Source of the DNA: Echinostoma caproni
Taxonomy: Eukaryota > Platyhelminthes > Trematoda > Plagiorchiida > Echinostomatidae
NCBI GenBank assembly: GCA_900618425.1
Contig: UZAN01039465.1
Location: 72,918 to 136,917 of the forward strand
Direction of reading: 5' to 3'
DNA: 64,000 nucleotides
Within the stretch, counting starts at the first letter, position 1. Each line of letters opens with the position of its first letter. Of the stretch, positions 36,961-49,520 are shown in pieces. The notes beneath the pieces are model-generated. The model was not told the DNA's origin. It saw only the letters and a program-made list of their open reading frames with translations, and searched no databases. The position numbers and the translations under genes are program-made.

Positions 36961-39900
36961 GCGTTATCTTTCCATCTATATACAAACATTCTAGTGAGTG
37001 TGCCTTTATAACAATGACAAATATGTAAACCCTAAAAACGCCCGACTAGTCAAAAGGTGCGAAGGTCAACGGTTATCAGTGATACTTGGGTTGGACAGAG
37101 TACGATTAGTGAAAGGACTGTTTGTTGATCGGAAACTGGATGATAGCACCACCAACGGAAGGCCAGGCTTAAGGTTAAACCATGCGTGAATGAAAAAATA
37201 TATTTAGAGCATTAAATCGGCCTTATTCGTTTCATCAATAAGAAAAGATGAAAGTTGCGAAATATTAAGGTTTCGTTTCATCTCCTCGATCGCTAATGTA
37301 AAACAAACAAGCACATATATTTTATATTGATGAAAACATATTGTTTAGTTTATTGGCTTAGCATGTAAGGCACTTTAGAACAAACGTAATGGGTCAAAAT
37401 TAGTTTAAGCTTCGCAAATATAACGTGTTCCTTCTGTACAGCATACTGCAGCAGAGTGAACGGCTTAGTATGATCCCGATCGCTTTTACCACCTAGTGCC
37501 ACATAAAAACAAAAAGCGTCTTCGAGCGGACAAACTTATCGGGTCGTCTATCTACAGTGACGCTCAGTTTTGTGATTAAAAAACCGCGTTCTGTGATAGA
37601 TATGAAATGTCACAGTGGTACAACCCTGTGTATGCACTGAAAGTCACCCAGGTGTTTCGTGGAATGTCTACAGAATCGTTTGACGAAAAATGTCAGTGGA
37701 TATTGCTGAATTATGCTTATGCTGTATTTGCTAATATGCACTCAGGTGTATGAGACAGCTATTAACATCCCGGAGTTGGGACCGGCAGAATTGCATTTAA
37801 TCTCGTTCTCAAACAATCTAATGGGTTGACTTCACGTGAATATCACACCTTTCCTGCCCAAGTATGTTAACATGCCATTCAGTCGATGAGAACTACATTC
37901 CCGAAAGTCAATGATAGACTAAGAGTTCTTAATCTGCACAGCATCACGTTTTTCTTGAAAAATACGGGAAACAACCAAGGGAATAAACATAATCACAAGA
38001 ACCGCAAAGACATGAAAACCAGTTGGAATCTAGACACGTCAAGGGCTGAAAAAATATGGAGACCCCATTGGGTCGCAAATAGTTAACAGTACTTATGCGT
38101 TTCGTGTTTGTATATTCATATCCTGACCCACCTGTCGTCCTTGATTTAAACTACTGCATATTAGATCTCCGATTTCCCTAGATTTGTCAATGCGTTATAT
38201 GTTGGAGTTGACCGGTACATAAAGTACAGAACGCAGCCTTGTTTGCCACGCTCTTATCTTACCCGGAATATTTTTTCCCGCTTTGTATTTTGACTGTGAC
38301 AAATACCCAATAATTCCACAGGAACCAATCGGCGAGTAGAGGGATGTCCAAAACTTGGATTCATGCCTCCACTACTTTTTGTTTTGCGAATGACAATTTC
38401 CAGAGGGATTATTCTCGCGAAGTGAGCAAATTCAGTCTGTCTTAAGGATATTTGCTCATTGGCAGATGGACCGATGCGTCTTCAATTAAACTGTTAACTG
38501 TTATAGCAGACACATCTTAGATTCTCTGATTGCACTAATCATAAGTTGAAGGAGTTTTGCATCCTAATTGCCAAGGCTGAGAACAAGTGTGAATAACTTG
38601 AACAAGACTCTGAACTGCCAGTCGCTCAAGTAATTCATTTGACCTAGATAAGAGCTTTAGTAGGTGATTGGATTTCACTAATGGCAGATCAATTTATCTA
38701 ATTGATTTGATAATGCGTTTAGAAAGAAGTTAGAATTATGTCCATGACAGGAGTCAGTGAAGGGCATAATTACGCAGGAATCATTCCACTTACGACTACA
38801 GATCAATAATAAACTTGATACCATATTCACTGGAACCGCCACTACTTACAAATGTGAGTACATCATCACAACGCTGGTATTTGCTTTTTTGGTACATTTG
38901 GTCCTCGTGATTGCGTACAAATTTTGTCACAGAGCGAGTTGCCTTTCATGCCTTGTCGAATTTTATTCCAGAACAATGTTCTGCCTCGTCGGTGTGGTAA
39001 CAAAACTGTTTCGAACCCCATCGTGAATGGCAAGGGTAACATGTCCACGTCAAACGTGCCCAACGCTGAGTCAACATAGAACTTGACTGAAAGGGACAAT
39101 GTTTCTCGAAGAGAATTGTCTTCTAGTTGTTTTTTTTAACTGCGTGGGAAGACAAGATACGTGCTTGTGGTGTGCGTGTTTCCATGTGTGAATATGTGTG
39201 CTTTCCTATGTTCGTGTTCGTTTTACGATAGGGAGGCGGTGAATTGCAAATGGAACATCTGCGAACCGGTGGGATATATCTTCATGCATGGTGAATATAG
39301 ACCACTTATTCTCACACATCGACCCTTACTGCCTGGACAGAAAAGAACGTCAAAACCTCGTTACACAGCATCACGTGATCTTTCGATGTGCAGAAAAAGG
39401 GTTCTTGATGTTATGATTGGCGTGGAGATTTGGATTTGTATCTTGATTTCAGTGACAATTAGATATGTTGAAAAAAACCAAAAACTGATACAACCGGAGA
39501 CAGCAGCGTTCATCGTGATAATAGAGTGTTCAATACAACAGCGACAATATTATACTAAACTAGATTAGAACTAGTTCTTGAAGACTGGATAACGGAGAAA
39601 AACACAGAATCTAATCTGAATTACGGATGCATCGATTCTAACAAATTTCACGAAGTTAAAGGTGACCTAGTGATTTATTGATTCTAGCAGAAATCTCAAT
39701 GAACAAAATAACCACTATCGTGTTCAACTAATGGGCACTTCATCCAGGTGCTTAGTAATTTCCATAACATCTATAGCCGGCTATTGGTCCATTCCAGTCG
39801 CTGAAGTCCAAAATAACAATCAGTTATCACCACAGTGCGGCAATGAAAGATGACTTGAATGGATGCTCCGTTGGTCACAATAGTACGGCACATACAACCT

Positions 39901-42900
39901 AGTCAGTGTAAATAAATGAGAGCACAGTATCAAAGTCCTCCAATTTATGTTGATAGCCTACACTTTAGCAAATTCGATTCATTGATGAGTGGTTTTCTTT
40001 TGATGAAAACGGACGTCTGGAAAAAGGTGAATGATAAATAGATACACGGATAATCGTTAAAGGTTACCACAATCACTCATTTATGCCAAATGAATAAACT
40101 TACACTGTTGTGATGACACCTTTTAATTATTTGGTTATATTTATCTCTCTCACTCTCTCATTGTTGAAGCTAACCAGATACACGGATGCAGTCGTCATTC
40201 GCAGTCACGGAAGAAGGTTCCATCTCTCATGAAACCGAGCACAGCAAATTTTATGCTATTTGGTTGGTCCGTCAAATAATCGGGTGGTGGCGTTAGGGAT
40301 GATATTCGTTAAAAGGGTTTTGTTCAGTTCTATTAACTACATTCTCGCTATGATTTAACGCGGTTACTTCATCTGTCGACGGTCAATCCTCTTTGCAGTG
40401 CGACCGAAACCGATAACGGGTTAATTAGGAATCTTGAAGTACTACTCTGGATGTTTTGTACGCGAATACTTTGCAAACTAGTTATGAAATTCTTCTCCTA
40501 GATCAGTTATTGTCTTATTGTTTGAGGGAATATTTTCTTCTTGCGCAACATACGAGTTTTCTGTGGTGCTCTCTTATGTTGGATGTTTGATCTATATAAG
40601 TCGTTTCTAAGGATTGGTCTAGCAACTTGGACCATACCGGACCGTTTACTAGTCGAAGAGCTAATTTCAGGTATCTCTCTTTAAGTCAAATTCCACACGC
40701 CGAGAGATCTGTGACCTACGTATAGCACAATAGGGCATAATTTGCAGGCGAAAAAGCATGTTTCAAGTTGTGGGAAAATCCGGCTCCCAGTATACAAACA
40801 GGGAGCACAACATTAAGCAGTGACTTTTGCAAAGTTGGTCACGAAAAGCAATGCAAGGGATGTACGAAAATAGGGGTCTTATTTATGGCAAAGAAACCCC
40901 AGTTACATCAACAACGTTGTAAAGTGTGAGCACTGATCAGTTATAAGATTGTCTGAGTCTTAGAGTTCGGAGAGAACGAGGTTGGACAATAAGTGAAGCG
41001 AACTATCAATGTTAACGGTTATCTTTCGATCAAACATAATAGCCAAGGAGAAACGGAACGGTGCAATATAATTACCAAGATCTTACATTTCAAGAGTGTA
41101 GAAAGAACAAACAAACGAAAAAACCGGAACCATATGGAGGGTAAGACAATCATGGAAATATTGTGAACACAAAAAGATCAAAGAGAGCACGGAGCGTGGT
41201 GCTAGGAAAAGTAAATCGAAATGGTCAAATAGACATATGGTAAATCGTCCAAATGAATATTGTTAGGATAAGGACATAATATACACCGCGTGAAACAGCA
41301 GCTACACTGCATGTTTTACTGTTTACACCGTTTACTTTACTACAGCCGACCCACACATATATCACATCACGAAAATCCTCGACGTTCTGCTAAGTGAACA
41401 AACAACTACAACTTCCGGTCTGATGAAGAAATGAATTCTACCAATTTGTGATATTTCATTTTATTTTCTAGAGACAAGTAAATTTCTAAGTATTGATACA
41501 CAAACCACTGAAAATGAACTTCTTCAGAACTCTGTCGTTTTGTTTGGAATGTAAAATGAATGCGAATTTTTGTAAAACTCAGCAACGGGGGACACATCGC
41601 ATTCAGAAAAGCAGAAGTAGCAACGGGCTTAGCATACGATTTCTTGCAGTCGGAGCATGTTAAACGCATTCATTCCATGATGAAATTGAAAGTCAGACAG
41701 TAAGCTTTAAAATGTACGACAATTTTGTTAAGCAGATTGAGCAGTGTCGATCGATCGAGACTACCGAATGTCTTTATATACAGTATAAGAACACCATTCC
41801 GACGGTTTTGCACTCCTAGTACAGTGGTGACAATAATGAATAAACAATATACGAAACGGTATCAAGTATGTTGCAGATAGAAGAATATGCAAATCAATGC
41901 ATGCCAGGTTCAACAGATTCTGTGGAAATTCACAGTAGCAAGATTCTCTCAATTACTTTGAGCATGACTGACATGCAAGCGAGCGGACGGTACTAATCTA
42001 CTTGCCTTTTGAGGACCGGAGTTATTTTGGTTAGCCCCGAAACGCCAGGAATTTTTCTCACTTTTTATACATTCATGGAAGCTGATATCTCCTGGAACTA
42101 TGACGAGTGCTCGTACGAGTGATAGTTCTTCTGAACCAGAGGCTTTATTTATCTTGATTTTGCCAGAGTTCTCCGCGGGCCAATGTCGGTCGGATGATTG
42201 GTGGGGGTAATGGTTTTTTTAACACGGGAAGAGATGTACGGTTCGAAACTGTCCATGTTTGTAGACCTGCCCTTCCCTCCTGCACAACTGCTTAAGTGAC
42301 AGTGAATTATTTCACACGGTATAAAGCAGGACACTTTTAAACTGTAAAAAACAGTTAGAGCAAAGATTAAGATTACATATAACATATTCACAGAGAACGG
42401 TTTAGTTTTGTTCTGAAAACAAGAAAGAATCAATGTGGCAATCATACATAGTATATGTTTTAACTTCTCCAATACATATTGCTTTTCATTCATTGTCCTG
42501 GACGGTCTACCTAACATTGGTTTCAAGATACAATGATCCGATCTAATTGGTGGTGCAGTTATCGCGACAATGAAAACCCGCACTGTATTTGGAGAAAACA
42601 AAGTCTATATGTGCATCACCTCAGTTAGACAATTAACTGAAATTCCGAGAATTAACTGAGGTGATACAGGTTACTTTGTGTCCACTAAATTATCGAAAAA
42701 TATTTGCAGAGTCATTTATTCATTCATACATGGAAGTACACAAAAGTCATAATGTATATACACTTCAGATATCGATAATTTAGTTTCAAGAGGTGGCTAT
42801 TACTTCGCTGGTTTTCCACAATAAAACCCAACAAATTCTGAGACGCATTTTCCAGCGTGTGAGATTTCTCCTCAAACTTCGACCCGGTTTTTCAATTATC

Positions 42901-45900
42901 CGTCTAAAATTGTCTCTAACTTTAATGACATAACTCGCAAAGTGTTCAGTATATGCGATAGCGTGCTCGAGTTAGATAACATAATCGACCGTCAGGTCTA
43001 TCGAGATGAAACCAAAATTGACTTTATCCAAAAACACGGTGTGATACGAATTTTAAGCGAAACAGTACGGCCGAATTCATAATGCCTACCAAACGTGCTT
43101 CTCTTCCGTTCTCTAATGTAGTTTATTCACTGACTTGTTACCTGCCTTTCATATGTATTAAAGTTCATGGTATTTGTGTGTTTTTCAATCGTCATGTTCA
43201 AGTCACATGCCAACGCTTTCAAGCGCAACTCAAAAAGAATTGAAGATGAAAACCATCAATAATAATTAATCAGAGTCTACTCAACGTAACCTTTGTCTTC
43301 CTATGAACGTCTTGAAGCATCAGTTGACTATGCAAAGAGAGACGAAAAATATTTTTATGCGTGCTAAGCTTTGTTGTGCACATATGCCTCTTATTTGACA
43401 GAGTAGCGACCCGAATTATGTGGCCAAATTGTTCTTGTTGTGGTTCATTATAATGATCCTTAAAAATACAGCACGGGACACCATCCACATTGTTCTGAAT
43501 TTGCAGTTTCTTACTGAGGGGCGTTGACCAGACGTACAGTGAGGTTAGACTGAAGAAATGAGAAAGAGCCACCTAAGCAAACAAAAAAATTATCGCACTT
43601 ATCTGGTTCCCGATTTTCAGGACAGGATGTTATCCACAGTTTATAGACGATATGTTTAATTAGAACCGACAACGAATGAAGACAGAAATAAGAAAAAATG
43701 AATCACTTCGAATTACCAATTTGAACTTAATCATTTTTTTCGGATGATGCGTTTGTGTATTTCGGATAAAATGACCATATTGCAGCTGCTTCTTTAGGTT
43801 AGATTTTCATTTTATTTTTACATAGTACACATCCAATATCTTTTCTCGCAACCCCCTTGTAAAATTATGATTTTTTTGCTCATTTTTCATATCCATTTTA
43901 GCTGACGTTTGCCTAGAATTATCATATAAACCCTTCCGGCATTCATCATTCCAATGCAAAGTACATGTGACCTAGCTATCAGTCAGCCTGATAAACGACG
44001 CCATCAAGGAAGCGATCATTCATCTCGACCGATGAATAAGTTGAATCCACTGCTATCCTTCGAAGGTACCGATCCTGTTCCAAGGTTTTCTTGACATACC
44101 GATTGCAAGACTATATCGTGGGCAGGTAAAACAATATTGGGTGTTTGTAAATTCTGTCCACCGACTTCGTGGGAAAGGCAGTTCTGTGGCTTCAACAAAT
44201 CCGCCTTCGGCGCTGATGTGTATTCATGTGCTTTTACCGCTTAATCGCATCAATTGGAAATTGGTTATCATTTACACTATTTGCTTGTCCTTTAAGCGTT
44301 CAGCAACTCAGGGCACTCATGTGTGTTGGCAAAATACAATAAAAAATATTGTTTTCGAGTTGACCGAACTGTATTCATACAAATAAAACTGTAATTAGCA
44401 CTAATAAATCCTGGTCTTTTGCTTGAAATCAACTACTTGTGAAGTGGCATGTAATGTATGAACACTTAATTTCCAAGAAGGGAATCCATGAATTTTCAGG
44501 TTTATTGGTTCCAAATAATTGAAGATGATTGTATCTTTCCTCAAGCAGCGGCTGAAGGGTATTCGCACATTACTTCCCTGAAAAATGGCTTGCAAAATTA
44601 GGCGTATAAGAACAGGAAGTCAAAAATTCATCGTTATTATCTAATGATTCCGTTGGAAGAGTACCATAGGATATTGAGCAGAATACCGGATAACTGGCGA
44701 AAAGATCAAAGTACTTAATGTCATGACACCGGAAGTGAGAATTGCAATTCAGTGGGCACATTATACAGAATGGTGATTTTTTTTTTAGGCTTTGTATGTG
44801 ACAAAGGTGTGAACATCACCGCCATTAACATCTACGTCAATGTTTAGAAAACGGCGGAGTGGCTGGGCAACTACCGTGTCTATTCCCTTCCCACCTGACA
44901 TTCCACAAAGTTGTGACTGTGCTCGCATGTACACTGCACATCTGTCGCACTGTGATGCTGATCAAGTATGCCACTAACATCACCCGCATTTACAAAGCAA
45001 CCAAGCAGTTCCCGACAATGACTGACCGCAGATGAGTGTGTCCCGTTTATATTAGGCTCGACTGACTTTGACGGTCAATCTTCGTGTGGGCAAACCTATG
45101 CATGCACACATAAAAAGGAGGTTGAACACAATGTGTAGACTGTGACCCGTACACGGATTTTTTGTTTGTGGGTATTTATGTACGTGCGTGTGTGAACCCA
45201 TTGTGAGTGCGCTGAGTCACCCAGGGCCGGTCCCCACAGAAAAGAGTCAGCGATGTCGCCATTGTTGTAGTGCTGTGAATGGCAGATTGCGCCCTGTCCT
45301 GAGAAGCACCTCTGGCTAGGCTTTCCCAAGGGATAATGATCACATCAGATGGATACCGCAAGCGACATGCAAATATGAGGTTTATAAGTGAGCGAGTGAA
45401 TGGACTGAGAACGTCAATCAGTGGATCAGAGGAATATAGATTGAGTAGAAGAATAGAACCATATCAAATTTATTTGTGATTTCTTTGATTTCTGAGAAAA
45501 CCGACTAATTTAAATGGAGGAATCAAACCCATTTTGACGTATGCTACTTGAAATAAGTTGGTACCTCCAATTACACGAATTACGACAAGGTCTTTGGCCT
45601 GCATCAATTGTCGAAATAGTTCCACATAGCCCATTCCAAACAAAGCAACAGAGTGGCGATCAAGCTCGTTTCCAGACATTATTATTCATGCCATATTATA
45701 TTTATATTTATACGGCGATGTATGTGAATATGTTGTAATTGTTTATGACTGAGGAGCTCGGATATTCTCTATATATTTTGCAGACCAAGTTTACCTGACA
45801 TCTAGCTGATACGTTCGGATGTCATTTCAGGTTACCTCTTCATCAATATAAGTTGTCTGATAATTTCAGTTTGTCCCGGTATCATTTGAATTAGCGCCGC

Positions 45901-48569
45901 TATTAACTCACAATATCCATGTGCGGAGTTAATCTAATGAGAGTTACGAGATACACTTGCTGACCAAGTATCGTGGTGACATTTGCATGACCATCCCCTC
46001 AGCAACCATTACCCTCTAATTCGATCTGATCAATTGGCACTGTAAATGTACTGAACACGATAGATTACCTATGGTGAGGTTGAAAATAACAAGTGGATCC
46101 TATTTCGATCTGATGAGTGTTATTCACCATACTTGGCACATGTCTCCTCTTCTTATCCACAATGTATCAGGTTGGTAATAGTAAAGCCATAAGTCTTCAG
46201 AAAGCACGACTAACGAGAACAGATAGAATAACTTTCAAACTTCACTGTTCTTCATTGTTTTTGGGTTATCTTTGTATCCAGCATTTGATTTGCAAGCTAT
46301 TGGACTCCGAGTGTTCATGGTGGAAAGTGGTAGTTGGTTTTAATGGTTTTTAGGTAAAAAGTCAACTGCGTTACCAACTATTGGAACTCCTGAAAAAAAT
46401 GATTGACAGTAATTTTTTATTTTGATCAACGAAACTTTAAACTTCTACAAAAAATGCATTCGTCTCATGACCGGTTGCCGCTTGCTCATTCAAAACCCAT
46501 TCCGTATGATCATCGTCAGGCGCTTTGTTGTGCTCACTTTACAAATTAGTTGGTACGAAATTCATGACCCTCTCACTTCTCAGTTTGAATTATCACACAA
46601 TGCTGTTTGTTTTGTATTACTTCCTGTCTTTAGACGTCCAGATAAATTTTCTTGAACAAAGGGATGCTATTAAGGGTAACTTTCCTTCTTTTACGCTGGC
46701 GTTTTTTGGTCCAGCTTGTACAGTGAAAAAAATGGAGGCGCACAAACCGCTGAACCATCAAGCATGTCCTGGCACATTTGAAACAAATAATAATGAAGAG
46801 CGCGTAAGTCTAGCGCAGCCAATCGAAAGGGGGCGCAACTTATAGCAATAGAACAGACAGAATGAAAGGTGTGGTTTGTGAAGAATGAAGACAAATGTTG
46901 ATCAGTGGTAAGGTGTCTGCGATGGATCAAAAGTCCTTTCATATGCAGCTATATAAAATCCTGTCGTGCAGCAAGTCAACTATTGCACTTAGACCCCAAA
47001 AGAAGAACGAAATTCGTACACTCTAACTTTGCGTCTCTCAAGGGAATGAAAGGAATCGCAATATGCGATAGGTGAATGATTTGGAATGCATTTGGATTTG
47101 TACAGACTTAAGTCCTCGTTGGTTTCCAACTACATGAAAATAAATCCCCGTTGAATGAAATCTCCATAACCGGCTTATTCGAACAAACCTACGGCTCAAC
47201 CATGAATTTCCTCCTAGAATTCAAACGTCCATCGAGGACAACAGCAGCTGTGACCATTTCTATATATCTTTCATGGTCATAGAACAACTAAGAGAATACA
47301 ATATATTGGCATATTATGATTACTTGATGTTGGTCAAATGCAGAGTATGCAAATCTAATCCTTTAGCTGTATGCAGTTACTTTTGACTTATAAACAGATG
47401 AAACACAACGGATTTCCATTTAAACTAACGCGATTAGTGAAAATATTCGTTGACTACCTGAAACACAGAAGACCTTTCAAGAATGCAAATCGTTCCTCGT
47501 CAGAATGCCTTTAACGTGGATGGACTGTATTCGGAAAAAGCAGTTTCGCCAAACGATGATAAATAGTTTTAATTCATTTCACTCTGTATTGACCGAGTGG
47601 AGAAAAAAACTGTTCACATGATGCCAATTGTTTTGCCAATAGGCTTTCTTAATGCTTTGTGCGGTTTCAGCCAGCCCCATGGCTTATATTTCATCCATTT
47701 TGCGCTCAACGTGACATAAGTAAATGTAAAATCGTTTACCGTATTGATTGTTTTATTTGTACCACGAAGTCATCCTCGCATTTCAGTGTTTGACGTTTTG
47801 TTTACATCAGCATGTATCACAGTTTTCGAAAATAGAACATTAATTGCCGAACAAGCTCGTTTTCAGCGAGTTTCATTCATTGCCTGATCAGAAAACACTG
47901 AAAATGAGATTTTTTGCACTCAGCGGTCTATTTTCATTGTAATCTGTTTTACATATGACACAGTCAAGGTAAAAAAGAACCCTATCAAAACGTCATTGTG
48001 AATAATGTACACCCAGTATTCCTGTCTCAACCTCCAGGGTTATTCAGTGAGAAAGAGTGATACTTATTTATTTTTGAAAGAGCATAAACACTGCAGAAGA
48101 TAAGATTGGAAGTTCTTGTGGAATCAAGATGGTGATTACAATACATCCCAATAGTCGCACTTTATTTTTTTGGCACCGCGCACAAAATTCGGAACCACAT
48201 AACAATTTCTGTAACTCCAATATAGTTCTATGAGTCGTTGATGTACCCTCAATGCATGGAATTATGTTGCCAATGCAACTGCCATCTTTAAATACAGGTA
48301 AGAACTCATCAATAATCTGACATGGTACGTCATCATGCATTTCCATTTGGAGATATGGTCTCATTAGTTGCCGACATCAGCTGCCTAAACAAAGTGAGGT
48401 TTTTCTAAAACAACAAATCCAATTCATCAAGAAGCGGTTCCTTCTTGATTGATGAATACAGGTTGGCGTGCATTTTTCATGGGTGTGGTCTCAAACAGTC
48501 AAAAACTCCGAATTATGATTGAATTTGTGCGATAAGCGTTTACTCCGAAAGCACGCATAAAAGCAAAAG
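36961..48569. other. Unassigned sequence, about 11.6 kb
   Basis: No gene, transposon motif or RNA gene was recognised. Open frames up to 150 codons (42,149-42,601, -) and 135 codons (39,161-39,568, +) lack motifs. A (TC)n patch lies at 40,142-40,158, and a 13-bp perfect inverted repeat at 42,615-42,665 is annotated separately. The 45.1-45.4 kb region is somewhat more G+C- and CpG-rich, without an assignable feature. Confidence 0.45.
42615..42665. repeat. 13-bp perfect inverted repeat with a nested alternative stem
   Basis: ATCACCTCAGTTA at 42,615-42,627 is perfectly complementary to TAACTGAGGTGAT at 42,653-42,665, with a 25-base loop. The inner CAGTTA of the left arm can pair instead with TAACTG at 42,634-42,639. 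The AATTAACTGA block is duplicated at 42,631 and 42,650, so two mutually exclusive hairpins are possible. No flanking gene gives it a role. Confidence 0.85.
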
Positions 48570-48750
48570 GGCGGTGGTGGCCCCAGAGGACTTGTTTTCG
48601 AGCTCTACCACCATCGACTGGGTTTACCCATTTGTGTGTTGTGTGGTAGGCCTTCGATTCGCCGCTTCTACCTTCCTAAAAATTGTATCATTGCATAATC
48701 AATGTAAGAAACAAAAATGAAAACAATCAAAACAATCAAAAATAAAAAGA
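48570..48750 (+). mobile_element. SINE family B, copy B2 (internally deleted)
   Basis: The copy begins GGCGGTGGTGGCCCCAGAGG, like the A-box region of B3. Most of the middle is then lost or scrambled, and the family body returns as TGTGTGTTGTGTGGTAGGCC, CGCCGCTTCTACCTTCCTAA and AAATTGTATC. It ends in an A-rich tail with a repeated AAAACAATC unit (about 48,717-48,745), as SINE tails often do. Assignment rests on order and spacing of blocks shared with B3. Confidence 0.55.
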
Positions 48751-49369
48751 TGCCCAGGGAAACTGTTTTAATAGGTTTTAAATTTGCTGCACGAACCAAC
48801 CGTAAATGGTCGAATACACCACTCGCGGTGAATCATCGGCAATGTACTCGTAATTAATTCTGCAATATCGCTCATAATCCCTCTTTTGCATGTAACATGA
48901 TGAGTAGCAAAAAGCACATGCATTCGCCCAAGATAAAATCTTGAAACACATCAATCTGTTAAAAAACTATTACCAAAACTGTCAATCCCATGAGATGATC
49001 TTTTATCTTTCAATCCGGGAAATGTATATCATTCATTGGTAAAATGTATGAAAATGACCGTCTTATAGAACAATGAATAAATTTAGTTTATGTTAAACGC
49101 ATCAGTTCCTCAACTTCTGTGAGCCAAATGTAATCTATCGCATGGGCATCTAACCTTGAGAGATAATTATCCTCCCAGTAATAATGGGATGTGCATCGTG
49201 TTTACTTAAATTAATTAATGTGCACTTTGTCCTTCTCAATGACTGTCCGCGAAGATTCCCACTGGATTTGCCAGAGAATGATATTCATATACGGTCAATA
49301 AAATCAGCTTCACAACAAAAACCAAATAAATTACAACGTGGTCAAAAAGACACTTCGATCTGTATCAAC
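48751..49369. other. Unassigned spacer between two SINE copies
   Basis: No gene was recognised. It separates two same-strand family B copies. Confidence 0.4.
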
Positions 49370-49520
49370 ATGTCGGTGGTGGCCCGGTGGTAACGGCATC
49401 AAATTATCACCCCGGGGATGTGTATTCCAATCGCAACACCACCGCCTGAATTTCCTCATTATGTGTTGAATGGCAGCCTTCTGGTTGGTCGCTTCCACCT
49501 ACCTAAAAATTGTATCTTGT
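49370..49520 (+). mobile_element. SINE family B, copy B3 (tRNA-derived)
   Basis: The + strand reads TGTCGGTGGTGGCCCGGTGG then TAACGGCATCAAATTATCAC, which is an A-box-like head. CCCGGGGATGTGTATTCCAA then TCGC follow in the B-box position. The shared body then reads GAATTTCCTCATTATGTGTT, GGTTGGTCGCTTCCACCTAC and CTAAAAATTGTATC. It aligns along its whole length with the reverse complement of B1. It carries no coding potential; transcription by RNA polymerase III is the expected route for such elements. Confidence 0.7.

Noticed and set aside
39161..39568. 135-codon open frame (+).
   Set aside because: It starts inside a GT-rich low-complexity tract, and no domain or conserved residues were recognised.
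42149..42601. 150-codon open frame (-).
   Set aside because: There is a hydrophobic stretch but no family resemblance and no supporting context.
48068..48364. 98-codon open frame (-) with a Cys-rich segment and a hydrophobic C-terminal part.
   Set aside because: A stop lies six codons upstream of its ATG, just after the nearest AG acceptor-like sites; no family was recognised.
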